Notes: a model not told the origin generated them from the letters alone. DNA of 5,973 bases from G039029935 sp039029935 (GCA_039029935.1 JBCCFC010000880.1:1-5973), one strand, 5' to 3'; shown: positions 1 to 5,719, counted from the first letter of the stretch. Program-made: numbers and translations.

Positions 1-168
1 GTCAAATGATGTACTATGATGCCCAAATCAGCAGGAGAGATGCAACACAGTTAGTTCTTTGGATCAAACCATAGGTTTATCAAACATTATGGCCTACAGA
101 GGAAATTAAATAACTCAGGTCAGTTTGCTTATAAGACAATTGGCCTGTAGATCGGTATCCGGAGAGAT
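1..168. other. Non-coding flank left of the tandem arrays
   Basis: No reading frame of useful length, tRNA or recognisable RNA is visible here on either strand. The only local structure is a small perfect inverted repeat, AAACC-ATA-GGTTT (66-78), too short to call a terminator. Just before the arrays, 153-159 (CGGTATC) resembles part of the 15-nt repeat unit read on the minus strand, so the repeat field may once have reached further left. Together with the arrays it makes up the roughly 365 nt gene-free stretch downstream of the epimerase. Confidence 0.6.
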
Positions 169-248
169 GGTAGGCCGGTAGGTCGTTAGGTCAGTAGGTC
201 AGTAGGTCGGTAGGTCAGTAGGTCAGTAGGTCAGTAGGTCGGTTAGAT
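169..248 (+). repeat. Octamer tandem repeat, nine copies of (A/G)GTAGGTC
   Basis: Nine head-to-tail 8-nt units run from 169 to 240: GGTAGGCC, GGTAGGTC, GTTAGGTC, then six units that are AGTAGGTC (five) or GGTAGGTC (one). A decayed tenth unit, GGTTAGAT, follows at 241-248. Variation is mostly at the first base. The period is not a multiple of three and no plausible gene runs through it, so it is a non-coding microsatellite/minisatellite. It lies downstream of the minus-strand epimerase gene and would be in its 3' transcript if transcription reads through. Confidence 0.95.
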
Positions 249-259
249 ACTGACTCGTC

Positions 260-349
260 AATTACTGAATACAGACTTACCGAATACCAACCTACCGAAT
301 ACCAACCTACCGAATACCGACTTACCGAATACCAACCTACCGAATACCG
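260..349 (-). repeat. 15-nt tandem repeat, five good copies plus one diverged
   Basis: Five consecutive 15-nt units start at 275, 290, 305, 320 and 335, with plus-strand consensus AC(C/T)TACCGAATACC(A/G). A diverged unit at 260-274 (AATTACTGAATACAG) shows the array is older than its clean core. On the minus strand the unit reads (C/T)GGTATTCGGTA(G/A)GT, sharing GGTAGGT with the neighbouring octamer array, which is written on the plus strand. The array begins only 16 nt beyond the stop codon of the epimerase. In one minus frame it would encode YSVGW/YSVSR pentads, but that frame has no credible start and overlaps the epimerase gene, so it is treated as non-coding. Confidence 0.95.
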
Positions 350-365
350 ACCACCGGCACACCAA

Positions 366-1250
366 CTACAGCAATGGCAACAGCGTCTTTGCCGTCTCCT
401 CAACAAGCCAACTATAGAACTCTTCCGAAAGGACACCGCTGCCGTGGTCTTCGATAAACTTGAGTTGTTCTGGTGTCAACTCCGCCTCAGCATCGGCCAT
501 CGCATTTTTATACGGGTTGGCGGGTGTACGATCCAATGGAGCGACAAACTCCACTGTAATCGCACCATCGTAGCCAATGTCCTTGAGTGTACCGATGATT
601 TTAGGCCAATCGAGCGCACCCATGCCACAGGCCATGCGGTTGTTGTCGGCCACATGGAAATCCACCAAGCGCTCTTTGGTGTTGCGAATGGCAGCGTACA
701 TGTCGGCTTCTTCAATATTGAGATGGAAGGTGTCAATACACACACCACAGTTGGGACCAACCGCCTCGGCAAGCATCATCGCTTGGTCAGCGCGGTTGAG
801 GAAATTGGTCTCAAAACGATTGAGGGGCTCCAACGCCATCACCACACCCTCTTTCTCTGAATGTGTGTAGACTTCCTTCAAGCCTTCAACTGCCCATGCC
901 CATTCCTGCTCTGGTGTGTCCATTGCACTCACCTTGCCTACCTGTGATGGCACAATTGTCATCTCATGCCCATCCAGTTCTTTGACCATTGTGATGCAAT
1001 CTTTGATGTACTGGACAGATGACGCACGTATCGCCTCGTCTGCATGAATCAAATCGCGCCCTTCAAACATCAAGGACACCGATCCCCAGCAGGTCAAGCC
1101 ATTGTCCTTGAGCAATTGACGCACGTCTTTGACATCAAAGATCTCTGGTTCACCACTAATTTCGATGCTCTTGTAACCATATTTGGCAAGACGACGCATG
1201 GTAATCTCAAGTGGCTCCGCTCTCATCCAGTTGTGCATTGATAGATGCAT
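366..1250 (-). CDS. Sugar epimerase/isomerase, TIM barrel (D-tagatose 3-epimerase-like, AP_endonuc_2/xylose-isomerase-like fold)
   Basis: A 294-residue cytosolic enzyme, the usual length of the sugar phosphate isomerase/epimerase superfamily. The family interconverts ketoses or related hydroxy-sugars at C3, or aldose and ketose forms, with a divalent metal. The four expected ligands are present: E141 (ALEPLNRFE), D173 (CIDTFHLNIEE), H199 (DFHVADNNR) and E234 (TVEFV). Their spacings of 32, 26 and 35 residues are very close to those of D-tagatose/D-psicose 3-epimerases, and the surrounding motifs (LNRFE, DTFHLNIEE, HVADNNR) favour that branch over hydroxypyruvate isomerase or endonuclease IV. 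The exact substrate cannot be read from sequence. The ATG at 1250 is preferred because AAGGAG lies 7 nt upstream; an in-frame ATG 17 codons earlier would place the repeated TTGCA motifs and this SD inside the gene. It is the last gene of the minus-strand cluster, 120 nt after the preceding gene, and may have its own promoter. Confidence 0.9.
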   Translation of the reverse strand: MHLSMHNWMRAEPLEITMRRLAKYGYKSIEISGEPEIFDVKDVRQLLKDNGLTCWGSVSLMFEGRDLIHADEAIRASSVQYIKDCITMVKELDGHEMTIVPSQVGKVSAMDTPEQEWAWAVEGLKEVYTHSEKEGVVMALEPLNRFETNFLNRADQAMMLAEAVGPNCGVCIDTFHLNIEEADMYAAIRNTKERLVDFHVADNNRMACGMGALDWPKIIGTLKDIGYDGAITVEFVAPLDRTPANPYKNAMADAEAELTPEQLKFIEDHGSGVLSEEFYSWLVEETAKTLLPLL

Positions 1251-1257
1251 GGTGTTA

Positions 1258-1263
1258 CTCCTT
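1258..1263 (-). promoter_or_regulatory. Shine-Dalgarno AAGGAG of the epimerase gene
   Basis: AAGGAG on the minus strand, 7 nt before the ATG at 1250. It decides the start of the epimerase in favour of the shorter protein beginning MHLSMHNW over the upstream in-frame ATG at 1301. Confidence 0.8.
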
Positions 1264-1272
1264 TTGAAAAAG

Positions 1273-1293
1273 TTGCAAGGTTGCACGTTGCAA
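1273..1293. promoter_or_regulatory. Palindrome TTGCA-N3-TGCAA with an extra half-site (candidate operator)
   Basis: A perfect 5-bp inverted repeat with a 3-nt centre (1281-1293) is preceded by a further TTGCAA at 1273-1278. It sits between a TATAAT-like -10 box (1327-1332) and the epimerase SD, which is a natural place for a repressor that blocks transcription. No regulator gene is in the window, so the operator role is inference. Confidence 0.35.
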
Positions 1294-1326
1294 ATCTGCA
1301 ATATCTACACTGACTGTCTATGTTCT

Positions 1327-1332
1327 ATTATA
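1327..1332 (-). promoter_or_regulatory. Candidate internal promoter -10 box TATAAT
   Basis: A perfect TATAAT on the minus strand within the 120-nt gap before the epimerase gene. Initiation would fall near 1320, giving a leader of about 70 nt that contains the TTGCA palindrome. The -35 region is poor (AACAAT or GAACAA at 16-17 nt), so a promoter is plausible but not secure; it might need an activator. Confidence 0.35.
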
Positions 1333-1370
1333 TTCCAAAGATATACCCATTGTTCCATAAGCACATGGTG

Positions 1371-1775
1371 CTAATGATTTATAGAACTCATATCAATCTC
1401 AGGCAAGTCAAGCCGCTCTTCCACCCACTCACGGAGCAAGGCAGAAACCGATTTTTCTGCCATAATTGCTTCGGCATGAAGTACGCCAGCGATGGACTCT
1501 GGTAGATGAACTGCTACGGCTTTTCTCGCTCGTTCATGAACATTGCTTGTATGTAGCTCTACTGGCTCAAAATAGTCACGAGGATAGAGGTAGCCGCTCT
1601 CACTACCAGCCTCCCCATAACTCCCATCATAGATACGAATCAGGAAAGGGGCATCTTGGGGCAGTGGCGGAGCGACTCGATACACTTTGCCAATAACCAA
1701 GTCAGGGTGATAATTTTCCCCCCAATCTCCTTTAAAGTAGACACGATTCTCTATACATTTAGCATATTTATTCAT
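1371..1775 (-). CDS. Hypothetical protein with SH3-like N-terminal part and ribbon-helix-helix-like C-terminal part
   Basis: A 134-residue protein I do not recognise by name. Residues 1-75 (KCIEN near the start, LVIGKVYRV, IRIYDGSYG, YLYPRDYFEPVE) look like a small all-beta module of the kind found in many short hypothetical proteins, where a 'GKvY.V' strand is followed by a 'yp..yFe' strand. Residues 86-122 (VAVHLPESIAGVLHAEAI, then KSVSALLREWVEERL) fit the ribbon-helix-helix pattern: a short strand, a helix with alanine, a turn, and a helix ending in W/E/R residues. That suggests DNA binding or antitoxin-like dimerisation. Its ATG overlaps the TGA of the preceding small gene (ATGA), so the two are probably translationally coupled. 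Only a weak SD (GGGATA) is seen, consistent with coupling. The DNA-binding role is inference. Confidence 0.7.
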   Translation of the reverse strand: MNKYAKCIENRVYFKGDWGENYHPDLVIGKVYRVAPPLPQDAPFLIRIYDGSYGEAGSESGYLYPRDYFEPVELHTSNVHERARKAVAVHLPESIAGVLHAEAIMAEKSVSALLREWVEERLDLPEIDMSSINH

Positions 1776-2017
1776 GATTCTATATCCCGGATCGCTTTCG
1801 GCAATTTGCGCCCTATTCCATTTGCCTCAAACCAGTGTATTTCTGCTTCTGTAATTTTTCCGTTGTGATATTGGATAACCGCCTTTCCTTTCATCTTGCG
1901 CCAGCGACCACGACCAAATTGTCGGTTGAGAAATGCGCGTTGGCGAACACCTTTCCCTTTGGCAATGGTTTCAATATCATACATATCACCGATGAGTTCA
2001 AAATCGTAACGTGCCAA
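1772..2017 (-). CDS. Small basic hypothetical protein, probable TTG start
   Basis: An 81-residue protein with no signal peptide or membrane segment. It has a basic centre around residues 19-45 (AKGKGVR, NRQFGRGRWRKMKG), then a beta-hairpin-like stretch (KAVIQYHNGKITEAEIHWFEANGIGRK). The motif order resembles a short conserved family of unknown function (D-I-E-x-I-A-x-G-x-G-[VI]-R ... GxGRWRKxKG ... AEIHW[FY]EA[HN]GIG[RK]), recalled by eye and not verified. The frame opens with TTG at 2017, 17 nt after the stop of the TIM-barrel gene. GAAGG lies too close to the start and a G-run lies about 10 nt upstream, so reinitiation from the previous gene is likely. An ATG at 1984 (codon 12) is the only nearby alternative and would remove the apparently conserved ARYDFELIG start. 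Its stop overlaps the next gene's start. Confidence 0.7.
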   Translation of the reverse strand: MARYDFELIGDMYDIETIAKGKGVRQRAFLNRQFGRGRWRKMKGKAVIQYHNGKITEAEIHWFEANGIGRKLPKAIRDIES

Positions 2018-2034
2018 ACCTTCTTTTCCCCCCG

Positions 2035-2877
2035 TTACCCCTCGTGCGCGAGATGCAATTCTTTAAACGCTCGCGCTTGGTTCTCAATGGCAGGTTCGGT
2101 AGCGAGTCGCTCAATGCTGGACGCGCCAAAGAACCCGGCAACGCCTTCGGTGTTTTCAAAGATGTACTGTGCATCGGCTGGCTCGGCGATGGGACCGCCA
2201 TGACAGAGAACCAGAATATCGGGGTTGACCGATACGGCCGCATCACGCATGGCTTGGACACGCTTGGCTGACTCTTCGATGGTCAGGGCAGTCGAGGCAC
2301 CAATTGCTCCTTTGGTAGTCAGCCCCATGTGAGGAACCAGTACATCTGCCCCAGCTTCCGCCATCGCTTTGGCTTCGTCGGGGTTAAATACATAGGGGCA
2401 GGTGAGCATGTCCAGTTCGTGCGCTTGGCGAATCATCTCGACTTCGTGGTCATAGCCCATGTTGGTCTCTTCCAGATTCTGCCGAAAGACGCCATCAATC
2501 AACCCTACTGTGGGAAAATTCTGTACCCCGTCAAAGCCCATCGCCTTTAGCTGACGTAAAAACACTGGCATCAGCCGGAAGGGGTCTGTACCACAGACGC
2601 CTGCCAGCACCATTGTATCTTGGACAACGGGTAACACCTCGCTTGCCATCTCCACGACAATGGCATTGGCATCACCATAGGGCATCACGCCCGCCAAACT
2701 GCCGCGTCCGGCCATACGGTAACGTCCAGAGTTGTAGATGATGATGAGATCAACGCCACCACGCTCGGCAAATTTGGCTGAGATACCCGTTCCCGCACCT
2801 GCACCGATGATCGGTTTACCCGCTGCAAAATTATTGTTGAGACGAGAAAGGGCCTCTGCTCTTGGTATGAATGGCAT
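2035..2877 (-). CDS. Phosphoenolpyruvate hydrolase family TIM-barrel protein (PF09370-type; Tm-1 C-terminal domain relative)
   Basis: A 280-residue soluble TIM-barrel protein of full family length. Recognisable blocks are PIIGAGAGTGISAKFAE (22-38), DLIIIYNSGRYRMAGRGS (43-60), LAGVMPYGDAN (61-71), LAGVCGTDPF (91-100), QNFPTVGLIDGVFRQNLE (119-136), TCPYVFNPDEA (159-169), VLVPHMGLTTKGAIGA (179-194) and VLCHGGPI (223-230). These match the family annotated as phosphoenolpyruvate hydrolase or IGPS-like TIM-barrel signal-transduction protein. In plants the same domain is fused behind a UPF0261 domain in the tomato mosaic virus resistance protein Tm-1, and in many bacteria a UPF0261 gene is the neighbour. 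No UPF0261 gene is in this window. The ATG at 2877 has AAGGAA 7 nt upstream (2885-2890). It is first in a tight minus-strand cluster, behind a candidate promoter at 2994-3022. The true substrate is uncertain. Confidence 0.92.
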   Translation of the reverse strand: MPFIPRAEALSRLNNNFAAGKPIIGAGAGTGISAKFAERGGVDLIIIYNSGRYRMAGRGSLAGVMPYGDANAIVVEMASEVLPVVQDTMVLAGVCGTDPFRLMPVFLRQLKAMGFDGVQNFPTVGLIDGVFRQNLEETNMGYDHEVEMIRQAHELDMLTCPYVFNPDEAKAMAEAGADVLVPHMGLTTKGAIGASTALTIEESAKRVQAMRDAAVSVNPDILVLCHGGPIAEPADAQYIFENTEGVAGFFGASSIERLATEPAIENQARAFKELHLAHEG

Positions 2878-2907
2878 GTATTGTTTCCTTTTTGCTGTGT
2901 AATAAGT

Positions 2908-2964
2908 AAACCAAGCCCTAGTTCAGTTCGCACGTCCCATGCGGGCTGAACTAGGGTTTGGTTT
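2908..2964. terminator. Long hairpin between kinase and TIM-barrel gene (terminator, attenuator or palindromic element)
   Basis: The 19-nt arms 2908-2926 and 2946-2964 are inverted repeats with one mismatch. Inside them, CGCA (2929-2932) pairs with TGCG (2940-2943) around a 7-nt loop. In minus-strand RNA it follows the kinase stop by about 76 nt and is followed by UUUACUUAUU, an imperfect U-rich tail, so it could terminate kinase transcripts. It also falls inside the leader of the TIM-barrel gene if the promoter at 2994-3022 is used, where it would need to be an attenuator or be read through. On the plus strand every mismatch becomes a G-U pair, giving an unbroken 25-bp stem. Confidence 0.55.
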
Positions 2965-2993
2965 GTAGGTCAAAAGTTGGATTAACTATGCAT

Positions 2994-3022
2994 ATGATAG
3001 CATACTCACACGGCGGACACAA
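2994..3022 (-). promoter_or_regulatory. Candidate sigma-70 promoter for the TIM-barrel operon
   Basis: On the minus strand, TTGTGT (3017-3022) and TATCAT (2994-2999) are separated by exactly 17 nt, and TGC directly before the -10 box makes it an extended -10 element. Transcription would begin near 2987, leaving a leader of about 110 nt that contains the hairpin. It is the best promoter-like sequence in this gap, but is judged by eye only. Confidence 0.5.
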
Positions 3023-3040
3023 GTGCCATTGGGACGACCA

Positions 3041-5713
3041 TTACACAGTCAGTTCAGGGTCAACCATCTGCCCTTCACTCTGCACCTCATGCTGTGGGTG
3101 GATTGCCTGTGCCGCCTCTTTGAGCGCACTAATCAAGCGCGGTCCCAACACAGGTTTGCTGACATAGTTATCCATGCCTGCGGCTAGATAGCGTTCACGG
3201 TCGCCTTCCATCGCATGGGCAGTCACCGCTACAATATAGGGCTGCTTCATATCATCATATTTGATGACATTATGTTTGATGACATTATGTTTAATGACAT
3301 TATGTTTAATGCCATCATGTTTAATGCCATCATTATAGTCTCGGATTTTTTGTGTAGCGGCGACACCATCCATATTGGGCATCTGGATATCCATTAAAAT
3401 AACATCATACGGTGTCCCCGCTTCGGCTTTCTGTTGAAATGCCTGTACCGCCTGGACACCATCATTGGCAAGGTCGGCCTGATAACCCATTTTGCGCAAC
3501 ATTTTTGTGAGGACCATTTGGTTGACGCGGTTGTCCTCGGCAATCAGAATTGTGAGTGGCATCCGCTCTGCCATCTGGGGATCATAGCGATGGCGTATCT
3601 GTTTAAGACGCCGTCGCGGTTTGGATTCCTCTGGCGTAGGTTGTTGCCCTTCAAGAATGACATAAAAAGAAAAGATCGAACCCTGTTTCCATTTGCTTTG
3701 CACGGTCAAATCACCACCCATCAACCGCGTAATTCGCTGGCTAATGGTTAACCCTAGCCCCGTACCACCGCGTTTGCGTGTGTGCGACCCATCTGCCTGC
3801 GTAAAGGGGACAAAGATGCGTTCCAAATCATCGGGCTTGATACCAATGCCTGTATCTTTGACAGCGATATCCAAACGATAGCGAGGCTTGGCTGGATGGT
3901 GTGTAGAACTGTTCTGGGCGCCACTGTATTGTGCGGGGCAGTAAGGGGGCGGTGGCGGCAGATATTGTCCTTGGACTGAAATCGAGATCGATCCTTTCTC
4001 GGTAAATTTCAGGGCATTGCCCAGCAGTTTGTTCAAGACCTGCTGAATACGCATGGCATCACCAACCAGCTTGGCGGGAATCGTGTCGGCGATATCAACC
4101 TCTAGGTGAAGCGATTTGAGTTTGATATCATCACGATAGAAGTCCAACGTTTCGTCAATACATTGTTGTATGGCAAAGGGGGCATGGGTCAATGCCAAGG
4201 TGTCGGCATCCAAGGTTGAGAAATCCAGAATATCGTTAATGGTGGCTAACAGAGAGTTGCCACTTTGGTGAATCAGACTGACATAATCCAGCTGGTCTGT
4301 TGGCAAGTTCAAGTCAAGCATCATATCGCTGACACCGATAATGCCGTTGAGCGGGGTACGGATTTCATGGCTCATATTGGTAAGAAAAGTGGATTTTGTC
4401 TGGTCAGCCGCCTCGGCAGCCTCTTTGGCACGTTGTAATTGTTGTTCATACTCTTTACGTGCTGTAATATCAATCCGTAAAACAATAAAATGTGTAACAA
4501 CCCCATGCTCATCACGCACAGGTTGGAAATCTGTTTTGGCCCAATATGCACGTCCACTTTTAGTATAGCTCAAAATATCGGTTTTATACGCTTTGGCCTG
4601 ATCAATATGTTGATAAATCGACCTGATGGTGTCCGGGTCTGTATCAGGACCATGCAACAGTTCTCCAGGTCTTTTGCCAATTGCCTCCTCAAGGGTGTAG
4701 CCATTCATGTCGATAAACCCTTGATTGACCCATTCAATCTTGGCATTGGCGTCCGTAATCATGACGGCATTATTGGTCAGGCTGGCAACATAGGAGAGTT
4801 TGCGTGCCTCGGCCTCACTTATGCGCAATGCCTGATTGGCGCGTTCAACCTCTGCCTTGGCCTCCTGCAACCCATGCATGGTGTTGGCTAATTTATCGGC
4901 CATATGATTGAATGCATTCTGTAATCGTCCAATCTCATCCAACCGGGCTACCGGAATACGCTCTGGAAGGTCGCCCCCTGCCATATTCTCTGCAAACTCG
5001 CCTAGTCGTAAAAGAGGCGTATGGATCATTGTGTTAAATAGCAGAATCGTTAGGCCAATCAAAATAACATTAATCACAAGTGTTGCCAACAGGGTGTTTA
5101 AAAATGATGCACGAAGTTGTCCACGCAACCCAACTGTTGAATATCCCAGCCAAACCTCACCCAGCGGTTTGGGATTGCCATTGAGCATGATGGGGACACG
5201 CTGTTCATAGACTACCGAATCTTCACGCACCTGATGAATGAGATCAAGCAATGTGGTGGAGGCTTCGGGAAACCGTACCTGTGTCGCTGCAATCAATGGG
5301 TTTGCATGATCAATAAACCGTGTTAACGTGTGACCATCTGCATGAACCACGACGGCATACACAACATCTAGGTCCTTATTTGTCTGCGCCATCAACTCTT
5401 CCAGCAATAAAAAATTATTGCTTAAGATGTTCTCCGTGCTGACCGATGCCAAAAAGCTGGTGTGTGTGGCGATCTTGTTTTCTAAATGTGCTAAATTTTG
5501 TTGATAGTTTGTATAAACCTGAAACGCACCAAAAAGCAGTTCGATCACAACTAAAAAGATTGTGGCGATGGATAGATAACGAATTGCCAGACTGTTTCCT
5601 GGCGTCTTTTGCAGAAGTTTATGCCAGAGAAATGTCAAACAGCGCGGTGGTTCAGGATTGGTGTTTTGCTTTGGATTTTGGTCCGGGACCTGTATTGATT
5701 CTATGCCGACCAT
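3041..5713 (-). CDS. Membrane hybrid sensor histidine kinase (sensor-HAMP-PAS-HisKA-HATPase-REC)
   Basis: An 890-residue inner-membrane phosphorelay kinase. A short cytosolic tail leads to TM1 (about 43-65), an extracytoplasmic sensor of about 135 residues with a Cache/PDC-like look (DLDVVYAVVVHADGHTL, 114-130), TM2 (about 204-229), HAMP (about 230-282), a short coiled coil, PAS/PAC (about 303-420), HisKA with phospho-acceptor H449 (NMSHEIRTPLNG), HATPase with N-box N566, G1 D620-TGIG, F-box FVPF (634-637) and G2 GGTGLGL (649-655), and a receiver with E726/D727, phospho-acceptor D775, T831 and K853. All catalytic residues are present and there is no HPt or output domain, so phosphate must pass to partners outside the window. 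Two low-complexity insertions stand out: a proline-rich loop at 585-610 in the HATPase and six pentads at 794-823 in REC. The ATG at 5713 is chosen because AAGAGG lies 6 nt upstream; a GTG at 5728 has no good SD. Confidence 0.93.
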   Translation of the reverse strand: MVGIESIQVPDQNPKQNTNPEPPRCLTFLWHKLLQKTPGNSLAIRYLSIATIFLVVIELLFGAFQVYTNYQQNLAHLENKIATHTSFLASVSTENILSNNFLLLEELMAQTNKDLDVVYAVVVHADGHTLTRFIDHANPLIAATQVRFPEASTTLLDLIHQVREDSVVYEQRVPIMLNGNPKPLGEVWLGYSTVGLRGQLRASFLNTLLATLVINVILIGLTILLFNTMIHTPLLRLGEFAENMAGGDLPERIPVARLDEIGRLQNAFNHMADKLANTMHGLQEAKAEVERANQALRISEAEARKLSYVASLTNNAVMITDANAKIEWVNQGFIDMNGYTLEEAIGKRPGELLHGPDTDPDTIRSIYQHIDQAKAYKTDILSYTKSGRAYWAKTDFQPVRDEHGVVTHFIVLRIDITARKEYEQQLQRAKEAAEAADQTKSTFLTNMSHEIRTPLNGIIGVSDMMLDLNLPTDQLDYVSLIHQSGNSLLATINDILDFSTLDADTLALTHAPFAIQQCIDETLDFYRDDIKLKSLHLEVDIADTIPAKLVGDAMRIQQVLNKLLGNALKFTEKGSISISVQGQYLPPPPPYCPAQYSGAQNSSTHHPAKPRYRLDIAVKDTGIGIKPDDLERIFVPFTQADGSHTRKRGGTGLGLTISQRITRLMGGDLTVQSKWKQGSIFSFYVILEGQQPTPEESKPRRRLKQIRHRYDPQMAERMPLTILIAEDNRVNQMVLTKMLRKMGYQADLANDGVQAVQAFQQKAEAGTPYDVILMDIQMPNMDGVAATQKIRDYNDGIKHDGIKHNVIKHNVIKHNVIKYDDMKQPYIVAVTAHAMEGDRERYLAAGMDNYVSKPVLGPRLISALKEAAQAIHPQHEVQSEGQMVDPELTV
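3245..3334 (-). repeat. In-frame 15-nt minisatellite inside the kinase receiver domain
   Basis: Five clear units start at 3260, 3275, 3290, 3305 and 3320 (plus-strand TTT(G/A)ATG(A/C)CAT(T/C)AT(G/T)). A diverged sixth unit lies at 3245-3259. The period is five codons, so copy number can change without breaking the frame. On the protein it gives NDGIK, HDGIK, HNVIK three times, then YDDMK (residues 794-823). This lies between helix alpha-3 (ATQKIR) and strand beta-4 (YIVAVTA) of the receiver. Confidence 0.95.
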
Positions 5714-5719
5714 TTTATA

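Noticed and set aside
34..169. GGAGAGATG occurring at 34-42 and again at 161-169
   Set aside because: Nine shared bases at two sites with unrelated flanks are compatible with chance.
169..349. CRISPR array
   Set aside because: The units are 8 and 15 nt, contiguous and without spacers, and no cas gene is present.
215..436. Minus-strand frame encoding YSVGW pentapeptide repeats
   Set aside because: It overlaps the well-supported 3' end of the epimerase in another frame, lacks an SD, and its repetitive part is just the 15-nt array read in frame, ending in the octamer array.
444..860. Plus-strand frame of 138 codons
   Set aside because: It is antisense to the epimerase, resembles no family I know and has no SD; it is a shadow of the real gene. 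The same holds for the other plus-strand frames over the kinase and TIM-barrel genes.
1251..1301. Longer epimerase start giving 17 extra N-terminal residues
   Set aside because: The AAGGAG 7 nt before the ATG at 1250 is strong, and the extension is translated from the TTGCA-rich regulatory region.
2908..2964. Insertion-sequence end or tRNA
   Set aside because: There is no transposase, no clear target duplication beyond a GT on each side, and no cloverleaf can be drawn.
4642..4698. LOV photosensor domain in the kinase, suggested by GKRPGELLHGPDTDP
   Set aside because: The flavin-binding cysteine motif (GRNCRFLQ-like) is absent: the position holds R-P-G with no cysteine. It is best called an ordinary PAS domain.
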